25,880 bases of DNA from JAFGED01 sp964551295 (GTDB taxonomy: Bacteria; Chloroflexota; Anaerolineae; B4-G1): positions 1 through 25,880 of the forward strand of contig CAZKDJ010000041.1 of NCBI GenBank assembly GCA_964551295.1, written 5' to 3'. Positions 1-6,954 of this stretch are shown here, piece after piece (the stretch's first letter is position 1; the number at the start of each line of letters is the position of its first letter). The translations under genes were made by a program, and so were the position numbers. A model generated the notes under the pieces. The model had not been told where the DNA came from. It saw only the letters and a list, made by a program, of their open reading frames with translations, and ran no database searches.

Positions 1-662
1 TTCCGAACACAACTTTGGTAGTCACCGCCACGATCTTGCGCCGTCTGCGGTGCTTTTTGACTTGAGCATACCGCAAGTGCTCGTCGGGCATCCAGCGATG
101 CAGAATGCGTCCACTCTTTTCACTCAAATATCCGGGCCACCTTCCGCGGGCTCACTCCCTCGCACAGCGTCACTATGGCTCGCATGATGTCTTGTGCAGG
201 TACACGGCTTCCGTAGAACACGGTCCCTAACGTTTCCTGAAAGTGCTTGCCGCACACGACACACTTCAGTTGTCGCCACTGACCGCTGCTTGGATGCCCA
301 TTGGAGATGATGTTCCCTCTGTCCAACCAGCCATAGTACTGACAACTCCTCTCTGGACAGAAGTGATTGCTGGTGTCCACCTCTGGTGGTCGTCCGCGCT
401 CGCGCTCGATCTTCGCGGGTGGTTCCTTCTGCGTTCGTTTTTCTTGCTTTTCTGCTTCCGCAACACACCGCTTACAGATAGGCTGTCGTGTCAATTCTGC
501 AAATGGCTTCGCCTTTTTGTCCCTCTGTGCTGGTTTTCGTTTCGCCCGCCATCTTTTCCGCAGCCGTTTCCACTCTCGAACAAGCAGAGGCCGATGCACG
601 CCAACCAATAGACAAACCAACAATGCCACCAGGCAGACCCGGATCACGTTTTGTACGATCAT
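1..662 (-). pseudogene. Frameshifted, partial IS transposase with zinc-ribbon N-terminus
   Basis: The first 180 codons (662 down to the TGA at 120-122) give a protein with a hydrophobic N-terminal segment (about residues 5-22), a basic linker, cysteine pairs C63/C66, C102/C107 and C134/C137, and then a helix-turn-helix-like stretch ending SPRKVARIFE. This layout resembles IS1-type transposases with a zinc-binding N-terminus. After the TGA, coding continues without a stop in the +1 frame to the window edge, giving a plausible transposase continuation (RILHRWMPDEHLRYAQ, then VAVTTKVVFG). I therefore read it as one gene broken by a frameshift and cut by the edge. The start at 662 has AGGAG just upstream. 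IS ends were not located. The assignment comes from overall pattern, and the exact IS family is not certain. Confidence 0.7.
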
Positions 663-783
663 TCACTCCTCTCCACAACGTTGTTGAATGACCGTACATC
701 ATCTTCGTCCTTGTGTCAATTATCCGCATCTTACTGGGAAAGCACCAACCGCGGAAGCACACAACAAATGTGCGTATCCGTGA

Positions 784-812
784 ATTGTCCCCACACACGT
801 GGGGGTGAACCG
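784..812 (+). repeat. Orphan type I-E-like CRISPR repeat (single copy)
   Basis: These 29 bases have the anatomy of a type I-E repeat: the length, a 6-bp stem CCCCAC/GTGGGG around a 4-nt ACAC loop, and the hallmark 3' end GGTGAACCG (compare GATAAACCG in E. coli). No second copy appears one repeat-plus-spacer unit (about 61 bp) to either side, nor elsewhere in the window by eye, and no cas gene is present. It may be a leftover of a destroyed array or a chance resemblance. Confidence 0.45.
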
Positions 813-891
813 AAGGGATACCGTAAACCCGCCGACGCCGTGAAATTCATGGAATGTTTGGAGAGGCTGTTTTGAGCGGTTCATCTCCAAT

Positions 892-964
892 AAGTCGATT
901 CCGCCTTTTGCCTGAGATTCGCGGTAAAATGCCGGGAAAACGCCCCAAAAACCGGAATCGACTT
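892..964. repeat. 12-bp perfect inverted repeat with 49-bp spacer
   Basis: AAGTCGATTCCG at 892-903 is repeated in inverted orientation at 953-964, with 49 bp between. It sits in the gene-free stretch between the IS side and the remnant genes. It could be the ends of a very small mobile element or a scar of rearrangement. There is no U-tract that would make it a terminator. Confidence 0.5.
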
Positions 965-1008
965 TTTCGGCGTGCTTTGGGCCTCTAAACATTACATGAT
1001 TTGAGCAT

Positions 1009-1582
1009 TTTCAGATCGTGAGCGCCGGCGGCGTCAACGTGGCCGCCGACCTGACCGGTTGGATGCCCGAGGTCTCTGCCGAGCAGTTGCTGCAGTGGAA
1101 TCCCCATGTCGTCATTCTGTTGAGCGGCGTCTCGGTGGATGAGGTGTTGAACGATCCTAAACTGGCCAGCCTCTCGGCGGTGAAGGCGAGGCGCGTTTAC
1201 GCACTGCCGGAGAGCGGGTGGGACTTTTCGTCGCCGCGGGCGCTCTTTTGCATCGAGTGGCTGGCTTCCAAGCTGTATCCCGAGCGCTTTGCCGATGTGG
1301 ACATTGAGGCCGAGGCTGACGAGTTTTACCAGAATGTCTTTGGGGTAGACTATACCGATCCGGCCCTGGCGGATGTGGGCGAGACGCGCACGATCACCGA
1401 CATGGCCGGTCGCCAAGTAGAGATCCCGGCTAACGTCTCCCGCGTCGTCTCCCTGTTCTCCGACATCACCCTCTCCGCTTTGGTGCTGGGCGCCGAGGAC
1501 AAGCTGGTCGGCGTGGACTCCTACGCGATGGAGAAAGAGAACTTTGCCCGCGTCTATCCGGTGGTGCAGTATCTGCCCGCTG
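1009..1582 (+). pseudogene. Remnant of tandem FecB/BtuF-like substrate-binding protein
   Basis: The open frame begins after a stop at 997-999 and has no signal peptide or good ribosome site; the first possible start is a GTG at 1018. The first ~130 residues match the C-terminal lobe of a Peripla_BP_2 (siderophore/cobalamin) binding protein: SAGGVNVAADLTGWMPEVS, then the QLLQWNPHVVILL strand and a C-terminal helix. A second unit then starts at RTITDMAGRQVEIPANVSRVV, the typical mature N-terminus of the same family, and runs through VLGAEDKLVGVD before homology ends near 1580. So it holds the back of one domain and the front of another. It is either a truncated two-domain protein or two neighbouring genes fused by deletion. 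Without a lipoprotein signal or ABC partners it is unlikely to function. Confidence 0.65.
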
Positions 1583-1753
1583 CTGACGCTGCATCTGCCG
1601 CCCGAGCGGGTGGTGCGGTTTGCGGAGCAGGCCGGGTGTCACAACGTCACCTTCGGCGTCAACGAGCCCACCGTGGCGCTACCGACGCTGCTGGCGCTGT
1701 CGCCTGGCGTCTTTCCCTCCAAACCGGCTCGTTTCATTGAGCAAGCTGTTTGA
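1583..1753 (+). pseudogene. Probable radical SAM gene fragment
   Basis: In a different frame from the preceding remnant, this stretch encodes LPPERVVRFAEQAGCHNV followed by FGVNEPTV. This resembles the segment of radical SAM activating-enzyme-type proteins that carries the T-x-NEPT motif after a '(T/P)PE-V-FA...GC..V' helix. The CxxxCxxC cluster motif and the rest of the protein are missing. The last codons overlap the 3' end of the convergent prenyltransferase gene, so the true boundary of the fragment is at or before about 1733. The call rests on a short motif and is tentative. Confidence 0.4.
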
Positions 1754-2630
1754 TCCAGGGAAGTGCGTATAGTACAATGACGACGCTCAACCCCCAGAGA
1801 AGGATCGCGACCTGGAGGGGTCTGTCTGTGAGGATGATCTCTTCCGGTTCGCCACCTATGCCTTTGACGTGGATCAGGTAGAGGTAGCGGAAGATGGCGT
1901 ACAGGACGAAGGGGATGGTGAGCATCATAGAGTAGTCGACAGTGTCCAGCCCTTTGGCGGAAAATGTGTAGAGTGCATATGCAAGCAAGGTCGATGCGGT
2001 CACAATAGTGATCGCGTGATCGAGTAGCGTTAGGTTGTATTCTTCCAGGCTCTGGCGATGCGCATTGGCGTTTTCTTTCAGCAGGATCAGTTCATGTCGG
2101 CGTTTGCCGAAACCAACCAGTAGGGCGCCCAACATCATGCAGACAAAGAGCCAGGGTGAGAAGCGCTCCGCGTTGACCAGGGGTATGCCGGCCGCCACGC
2201 GCAGTATAAAACCGCTGGCAATGATCATCACGTCGATGATGACGGTGTTCTTTAGCCAGAATGAGTAGGCGAGCTGTATCAGCAAGTAGCCACTGGCGAT
2301 GCCGCCAAAGACTGGATTGAGGAGAAAGGCAAGCGGCAGCGCGACGAGCAGTATGACGATGGCGGCACCGATGGCTGTCCCGGCGCCCAGTTGGCCGCTG
2401 GCGATGGGGCGCTCGCGTTTTTTGGGATGTTGACGGTCTTTGCTAACATCAGCGACATCGTTGATGATATAGACCGTTCCGGATACCGCGCACAGCAACA
2501 GAAACCCGGCAATCGTTCGACCCAGGTAGTGTAGTTCGAGCAGTTTTTTGTCAAAGACGAGGGGGGCAAAAACAAATATGTTCTTGATCCACTGCTTGGG
2601 TCGCATGGTTTTGATTAACCCGATAATCAA
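1734..2630 (-). CDS. UbiA-family prenyltransferase, decaprenyl-phosphate phosphoribosyltransferase-like
   Basis: This is a polytopic membrane enzyme of about 298 residues in the UbiA superfamily. The opening RPKQWIKN and the first Asp-rich motif NDVADVSKDRQHPKKRERP (about residues 57-75) match enzymes that transfer 5-phosphoribosyl from PRPP to polyprenyl phosphate, as in decaprenylphosphoryl-arabinose synthesis. The second conserved region, YSFWLKNTVIIDV...GFILR, is also present. I place the start at a TTG (2628-2630), because GGAGG lies 7 nt before it and a good promoter (TTGCCA-17-TATCAT) lies just upstream. The more distal ATG at 2694-2696 would fall inside that promoter. The later ATG (2604-2606) is an alternative. 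No DprE1/E2-type partner genes are in view, so the substrate is inferred from family only. A different polyprenyl acceptor or product is possible. Confidence 0.85.
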   Translation of the reverse strand: MIIGLIKTMRPKQWIKNIFVFAPLVFDKKLLELHYLGRTIAGFLLLCAVSGTVYIINDVADVSKDRQHPKKRERPIASGQLGAGTAIGAAIVILLVALPLAFLLNPVFGGIASGYLLIQLAYSFWLKNTVIIDVMIIASGFILRVAAGIPLVNAERFSPWLFVCMMLGALLVGFGKRRHELILLKENANAHRQSLEEYNLTLLDHAITIVTASTLLAYALYTFSAKGLDTVDYSMMLTIPFVLYAIFRYLYLIHVKGIGGEPEEIILTDRPLQVAILLWGLSVVIVLYALPWIKQLAQ

Positions 2631-2637
2631 GAGTTGG

Positions 2638-2642
2638 CCTCC
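2638..2642 (-). promoter_or_regulatory. Shine-Dalgarno deciding a TTG start
   Basis: GGAGG on the minus strand sits 7 nt upstream of the TTG at 2628-2630. It is the only good ribosome site near the 5' end of the prenyltransferase gene and lies downstream of the predicted transcription start (about 2661). Confidence 0.65.
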
Positions 2643-2667
2643 AGGTGGGTGAAGTGACAATGCGAAG

Positions 2668-2696
2668 ATGATACCAGAAGTGTAGATTTTTGGCAA
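2668..2696 (-). promoter_or_regulatory. Promoter of the UbiA-family gene
   Basis: On the minus strand, TTGCCA (2691-2696) is followed after exactly 17 bp by TATCAT (2668-2673). Transcription would start near 2661, giving a leader of about 31 nt with a Shine-Dalgarno and the TTG start. It diverges from the tlyA promoter. Confidence 0.6.
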
Positions 2697-2736
2697 GTAT
2701 AAGCATCTTGGTTACCAGCCAATCTTCATTGGCATC

Positions 2737-2765
2737 TTGCGCTCGCTCAGTTCTTGGGGTATGAT
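2737..2765 (+). promoter_or_regulatory. Promoter of tlyA, nearly leaderless
   Basis: TTGCGC (2737-2742), 17 bp, TATGAT (2760-2765). The ATG of tlyA follows the -10 box by 11 nt, so the predicted 5' leader is only about 4-5 nt. There is no Shine-Dalgarno before this ATG. Confidence 0.5.
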
Positions 2766-2776
2766 AAGCACGTCGT

Positions 2777-3571
2777 ATGGCAAAAAAGCAGCCACGAGAG
2801 CGGTTGGATGTCCTGTTGGTCGAGCGGGGTCTGGCGCCGAGTCGAACGCAGGCCCAACGCCTAATCCGTGCTGGCTTGGTGCGCATAGCCGATCAGGTAT
2901 TTGACAAGCCCGGTACCCGGGTGGCGACGGGTGCTGCCATCCAGGTGCAGGCGCGCCCGCGCTTTGCGAGCCGGGGGGGAGAGAAACTGGAAGCGGCGCT
3001 GGCGCGTTTTGGGTTGGATGTGGCTGGCATAGTGGCTGCCGATGTCGGTGCTTCTACGGGGGGATTTACCGATTGTCTGCTTCAACGTGGCGCGTGTCGT
3101 GTCTATGCCATTGACGTGGGATATGGCCAGTTGGCTTGGCGGTTGCGGGGCGACGAACGGGTAATCGTCATGGAGCGAACCAATGCTCGCCACCTGGAGG
3201 ACCTGCCTGAGCCCATAGACTTGGTCACTGTTGATGCGTCGTTCATCTCGCTGGGGTTGATCCTGCCGGCGGCGATGCGCTGGCTTCGGCCAGTGGGGCA
3301 AGTCGTGGCACTGATCAAACCCCAGTTCGAGGCGGGGAGGCGAGAGGTTGGCAAAGGCGGGGTGGTTCGCGATCCGGTTGTACATCGGGCTGTGTTAGAG
3401 CGGGTGGTGGGGATGGCAGCAGAGTTAGGATTAGGGTTGCGTGGGTTGATGGCCTCGCCACTGCGCGGCCCGGCTGGGAACGTCGAATTCTTGGGTTGGT
3501 GGAAACTTGGCGCAGAGAGCGTGGAGGTGGCATCTGCGATTGAGGCTTGTTTGGACGGGGCGGAGGCTTAG
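2777..3571 (+). CDS. tlyA: TlyA-family rRNA 2'-O-methyltransferase
   Basis: This 264-residue cytoplasmic protein has an N-terminal S4 RNA-binding domain (about residues 8-60: RERLDVLLVERGL, TQAQRLIRAGLV) and a C-terminal FtsJ-like SAM methyltransferase fold. The SAM-binding loop ADVGASTGGF is at residues 88-97, followed by AIDVGYGQL, TVDASFISL (about 151-159) and ALIKPQFE (178-185). The signature RGGEKLEAAL precedes the catalytic domain. Length and motif order match TlyA, which methylates ribose 2'-OH groups of 16S and/or 23S rRNA; which site is used here cannot be told from sequence. The start follows a promoter directly and lacks a Shine-Dalgarno. It is the first gene of a rightward run and its stop is followed almost immediately by the kinase gene. 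Confidence 0.93.
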   Translation: MAKKQPRERLDVLLVERGLAPSRTQAQRLIRAGLVRIADQVFDKPGTRVATGAAIQVQARPRFASRGGEKLEAALARFGLDVAGIVAADVGASTGGFTDCLLQRGACRVYAIDVGYGQLAWRLRGDERVIVMERTNARHLEDLPEPIDLVTVDASFISLGLILPAAMRWLRPVGQVVALIKPQFEAGRREVGKGGVVRDPVVHRAVLERVVGMAAELGLGLRGLMASPLRGPAGNVEFLGWWKLGAESVEVASAIEACLDGAEA

Positions 3572-3574
3572 GTG

Positions 3575-4849
3575 ATGACGAACAAGAACCGCTTGCAGCA
3601 GTTGGAGCGGATGCTGGAGATCAGCCGCGAACTGACGTCCACAGTGTCCTTGGAACCATTGCTGCACAAGATCGTGCAAATGGCCGCCGAACTGACCGGT
3701 AGCGAAGAGACGTCTATCTTGTTGTTGAATACGCGCACTGGTGAATTGCGCTTCCGGGCAGCCAGTGGTGATACCACCGGCCAGTTGCGCGATATACCCG
3801 TCCCCGTGGACGATAGCATAGCTGGAGCGGTGCTTCTCTCGGGAGAGCCGGCTATTATCTCCGACACGCTCTTCGAACCCCGGCATTACAAGGTGGTGGG
3901 ACAGCAGATTGGGCTTGAGACGCATTCTCTGTTGGCTGTGCCCCTGCGGATCAAAGAACGGTGCATCGGCGTTCTGGAGGCGATTAACAAGCAAGGGGGA
4001 GGGCAATTCAGCCAGGAGGATGTGGAGACGTTGAACACGCTGGCTGCCCAAGCTGCAGTTGCTATAGAGAACGCGCGACTTGTGGGCGACCTGCGAAGGG
4101 CTTACGAGCGGCTGGGAGAGCTGGATAAGCTAAAGTCCGATTTTATCGCTATTGCTTCTCATGAATTGCGCACGCCGCTAGGCTTGATTTTGCTCTACGC
4201 GGCGATGCTCCGCGATCAGATGGGTGTCAATGAGGGCCAGCAATTGGATGCGGTATTGCGAGCCGCAATGCGCCTACGCCATATCATTGAGACGATGCTC
4301 AACTTGCGCTACCTGGAGACCGGTGAGATGAAGTTGGTGCTTGAGCAATTTGATCTGTGTATGGAGGTGCAGGATGCCTGCGAGGATTATGAGGCCATTG
4401 CCGAGTCGGGCGGTTTGACGCTGACGACTGATTTTCCGGCCAAAGGTATAAACGTTCTGGCCGACAGAGAGAAGGTGCGCGTGGTTTTGGATAACCTGAT
4501 ATCCAATGCGGTCAAGTTTACCCCGGCTGGAGGCCGGGTACAGGTGGGTTTGTCTTGCCAGGAGGATCAAGTGGAGGTCACAGTGACCGACACGGGCGTT
4601 GGGATTTCCCCTGAAGAACTGGATCGGATATTCGATCGCTTCTACCAGGTTGAGGACCACATGACGCGGCACCACGGCGGCATGGGGCTTGGCCTTTCCA
4701 TTGTTAAAGGTTTGGTGAAATTGCACGGCGGGCGCGTGCTGGCCGAAAGTGTGCCCGGTCGTGGCAGTCGCTTTGTTGTATGGATGCCCATGACTGTGTC
4801 GAAGGAAAGGCTTGTTGCATTGACGAGTCCTAGTGGGAGTGGCCGTTGA
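3575..4849 (+). CDS. GAF-domain sensor histidine kinase
   Basis: This is an apparently soluble histidine kinase of about 424 residues with no membrane segment. Domains in order are a GAF sensor (about residues 15-165), a short coiled linker, a HisKA dimerisation domain with the H-box FIAIASHELRTPLG (phospho-acceptor His near residue 196), and a HATPase_c domain. The ATPase domain has the N-box DNLISNAVKF, G1 box DTGVGISPEEL, F-box FDRFYQ and G2 box GGMGLGLSIVKGL. All catalytic boxes are intact. The signal sensed by the GAF domain is unknown, and no response regulator lies beside it. Two starts are possible: GTG at 3572, abutting the tlyA stop, or ATG at 3575. GGAGG at 3562-3566 serves either; the ATG spacing (8 nt) looks better. 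Co-transcription with tlyA is likely. Confidence 0.92.
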   Translation: MTNKNRLQQLERMLEISRELTSTVSLEPLLHKIVQMAAELTGSEETSILLLNTRTGELRFRAASGDTTGQLRDIPVPVDDSIAGAVLLSGEPAIISDTLFEPRHYKVVGQQIGLETHSLLAVPLRIKERCIGVLEAINKQGGGQFSQEDVETLNTLAAQAAVAIENARLVGDLRRAYERLGELDKLKSDFIAIASHELRTPLGLILLYAAMLRDQMGVNEGQQLDAVLRAAMRLRHIIETMLNLRYLETGEMKLVLEQFDLCMEVQDACEDYEAIAESGGLTLTTDFPAKGINVLADREKVRVVLDNLISNAVKFTPAGGRVQVGLSCQEDQVEVTVTDTGVGISPEELDRIFDRFYQVEDHMTRHHGGMGLGLSIVKGLVKLHGGRVLAESVPGRGSRFVVWMPMTVSKERLVALTSPSGSGR

Positions 4850-4922
4850 CCCACCTCTCGCAAGAGTTGTGCGCTGGTGTCGTCACGTCCACGTCACAAA
4901 GGTCATAGTGGAGGATTAGCCA

Positions 4923-5747
4923 ATGTCGGATCTAGTCTGTCGCTATTGCGGGCGCGCTATCGCCGTACCGGCGTCCAAGTGTCCCTGGTGCGGCAAAGTG
5001 ATTATGGTCATCTGCGCTAACTGCAAGGCGTATACAGATGATCGAAAGTCCCACTGCGAGCAATGCGGCGCTGCGCTTCAACCGGATCGAAAGGAGCGTC
5101 TGGCCCTGCAGGCCCGTTATCCGGAACTGGCGCGCTTGGTGGAAGATCAAGTGCTTGCTCAGTCGGTGGCCAGTTCAGTGGTGATTGCGCATCACACCGA
5201 TTTCTTCTATGCCAGCGAAGGGCATCAGACGGTGCTAGCAAAGCTGTTTGGGTCGGGAAGGGGGCCGCGGGCAGTCACTGCGGGTGTGTTGTTTTCCGCC
5301 TATGCCTACCTTTCTCGGATGGGGTATTGTGCAGTGCGCGTGCGAGGTAGGAAGGAGGGTGAGGAGGCTACCTCCGTGGCCCGGCTGCGCCCGTGGGACG
5401 GTCAGCGGAGTGTTGAGGGGGCACTGATCGAGCAAATGGGGCGCGCTTTTACTACCCGCGAGACCACAGAGAAGGCTCTTCGCGAATTGATGCATTTTCG
5501 GTTCATGTCTGTGCACGAGGGCTCTTTCCTGCACGCTCCCAAGGCACGGAATGCCCCGGAGCGTTCGGTCTTTGCCTCCGTTGATCAACTGGCGCGCGTG
5601 ACTACGCTTCCAGAGGTTGATCCCGTGGAGGCCTGTCGTACTACGTATCGGCTGCTGTCCGCCTTTGTGGATGAGAACCCCAAGCGAGCCAGAATACTTG
5701 CCTCAGAGATAGTCTTCGTATTGCGTGATTTCGAGGCCTACGCGTGA
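4923..5747 (+). CDS. Double zinc-ribbon protein of unknown function
   Basis: This 274-residue protein begins with two zinc ribbons. Cysteine pairs C6/C9 and C20/C23 form the first (CRYCG...CPWCG); C31/C34 and C45/C48 form the second (CANC...CEQCG). The remaining ~220 residues are soluble, mixed helix/strand, and I do not recognise the family. They include a region with NPxRY-like features absent but a conserved-looking SSVVIAHHTDFFYASEGH segment. Zinc ribbons of this kind often mediate protein or nucleic-acid contacts, so a regulatory or scaffold role is possible but not shown. GGAGG (4910-4914) sits 8 nt before the ATG. Its stop overlaps the GTG start of the transporter gene, suggesting translational coupling. 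Confidence 0.8.
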   Translation: MSDLVCRYCGRAIAVPASKCPWCGKVIMVICANCKAYTDDRKSHCEQCGAALQPDRKERLALQARYPELARLVEDQVLAQSVASSVVIAHHTDFFYASEGHQTVLAKLFGSGRGPRAVTAGVLFSAYAYLSRMGYCAVRVRGRKEGEEATSVARLRPWDGQRSVEGALIEQMGRAFTTRETTEKALRELMHFRFMSVHEGSFLHAPKARNAPERSVFASVDQLARVTTLPEVDPVEACRTTYRLLSAFVDENPKRARILASEIVFVLRDFEAYA

Positions 5748-6949
5748 CCCCACCTTGGCAGTCTGAACCACCGGAGGAAGGGACGGGTCGAAAAGCTGCG
5801 TACCCCAGGCCTTTCTTTGTGGCTATGGCCTCCTCTTTCTTGCTGTTCTTTAGTTTTCTGGCAATGTTCCCCACATCCCCGCTTTACGTCAGCAAGGTGG
5901 GTGGTTCTTCTGCGGACAACGGCCTGGCGACCTGGGTTTTTGCTCTAGCGGCCCTGCTCACACGCCCTCTGGCCGGCTTCCTAGCCGATCGCTGGGGGCG
6001 CAAGCCGATTTTGGTACTGGGGGCTGTTTTTTTCGGCGGCGGCCCGGCTCTGCACACCCTTGCCTCCAGCGTTCCTTTGCTGCTTGCGGTCAAGGTTTTT
6101 CACGGCATTGGGCTGGCCTGTTTCTCGACGGCTTACCAGGCGTTCATCGCTGATTTGCTTTCCCCCGATCGCTATGGGGCGGGGTTGGGGTTGGCGAATA
6201 TCGCATCTTCGGTCGCCATGATCGTAGCACCACTCTTTGGTGAGTGGATGGTGGCGAGATTTGATTTCCGGCCGTCCTTCTTGACCTTTAGTGCAGTTGG
6301 TGGGTTAGGGTTTTTGACAGTTTTGCTGTTGCCTGGTCGGAGTGGTGCTTTTGCGCGTCAATCGTCTTCGGGTGGGGGAGGTCCGGGGGAGGCGTTGCGG
6401 CAGCGGGGCGTACGGGTGGGGGGCCTGTGGATGGCGCTGCTAGGGGTGCCCTTTGGCACGTTTACCACTTTTTTGCCGTTGTTGGCCAGCACGCGAGATT
6501 TAGGCGGGGCAGGTTTGGCCTTTTCTGTCTATGCGCTGACCAATACGTTGGCGCGCCCGCTTGCTGGGTCCGTCGTAGACCGATGGGGTCCTCGCGGCGT
6601 GACGCTGATGGGCCTTGGAATGGTTGGTCTGACGGCGGTCGGATTGGCTGTAGTGGTCGAGAGATGGGCCCTGATGGGCTTGTCCGCGCTATTTGGGGTC
6701 GGTTTTGGGGCCGCCACTGCCGCCCTGGATGCTATCGTCCAGTCAAGCGTCCGAGAGGCGCTGCGTGGAGGCGCTGCCGCGATCCAGTACACGGCCTTTG
6801 ATACGCTGGTTGGCTTTGGCACGTTGGGCTTGGGCTTGCTGGCCGATGCGGCGGGATATGGCATGATGTATGGTGTTGTCAGTGGCGTCGTGCTGCTGGG
6901 TGTGGTGGCTGGCGGGATAGGCTGGCGGACGACGAAGGAACGAGCTTAG
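5744..6949 (+). CDS. MFS transporter
   Basis: This is a 401-residue major facilitator superfamily protein with about 12 hydrophobic segments. The family signature between TM2 and TM3 is clear: GFLADRWGRKPIL at residues 78-90. A degenerate copy between TM8 and TM9 (GSVVDRWGPRGV) reflects the usual two-fold repeat. It would act in the cytoplasmic membrane as a secondary transporter, most like drug or small-molecule efflux members; the substrate cannot be predicted. The GTG start overlaps the stop of the zinc-ribbon gene by 4 bp (GTGA), with GAGG 7 nt upstream. An internal ATG at residue 28 is an alternative start just before the first membrane helix. The gene ends 5 bp from the convergent pyrC stop. 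Confidence 0.9.
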   Translation: MTPPWQSEPPEEGTGRKAAYPRPFFVAMASSFLLFFSFLAMFPTSPLYVSKVGGSSADNGLATWVFALAALLTRPLAGFLADRWGRKPILVLGAVFFGGGPALHTLASSVPLLLAVKVFHGIGLACFSTAYQAFIADLLSPDRYGAGLGLANIASSVAMIVAPLFGEWMVARFDFRPSFLTFSAVGGLGFLTVLLLPGRSGAFARQSSSGGGGPGEALRQRGVRVGGLWMALLGVPFGTFTTFLPLLASTRDLGGAGLAFSVYALTNTLARPLAGSVVDRWGPRGVTLMGLGMVGLTAVGLAVVVERWALMGLSALFGVGFGAATAALDAIVQSSVREALRGGAAAIQYTAFDTLVGFGTLGLGLLADAAGYGMMYGVVSGVVLLGVVAGGIGWRTTKERA

Positions 6950-6954
6950 CCTAA

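Larger units (their letters stand above)
663..1008. other. Gene-free stretch with IS flank and remnants
   Basis: No convincing gene lies between the transposase start and the substrate-binding-protein remnant. The stretch should contain the upstream end of the insertion sequence, but I could not define a terminal inverted repeat. It holds the orphan CRISPR-like repeat (784-812) and a 12-bp inverted repeat (892-903 with 953-964), described separately. Short open frames here have no recognisable content. Confidence 0.5.

Noticed and set aside
780..880. A true CRISPR array
   Set aside because: Only one repeat-like unit is present; positions one unit (about 61 bp) up- and downstream show no second repeat.
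985..1416. Minus-strand open frame opposite the substrate-binding-protein remnant
   Set aside because: The plus strand carries recognisable family motifs across the same bases; the minus product has none.
3572..4922. Two-component pair
   Set aside because: The kinase is complete, but neither neighbour has a receiver or DNA-binding domain; the next gene is a zinc-ribbon protein.
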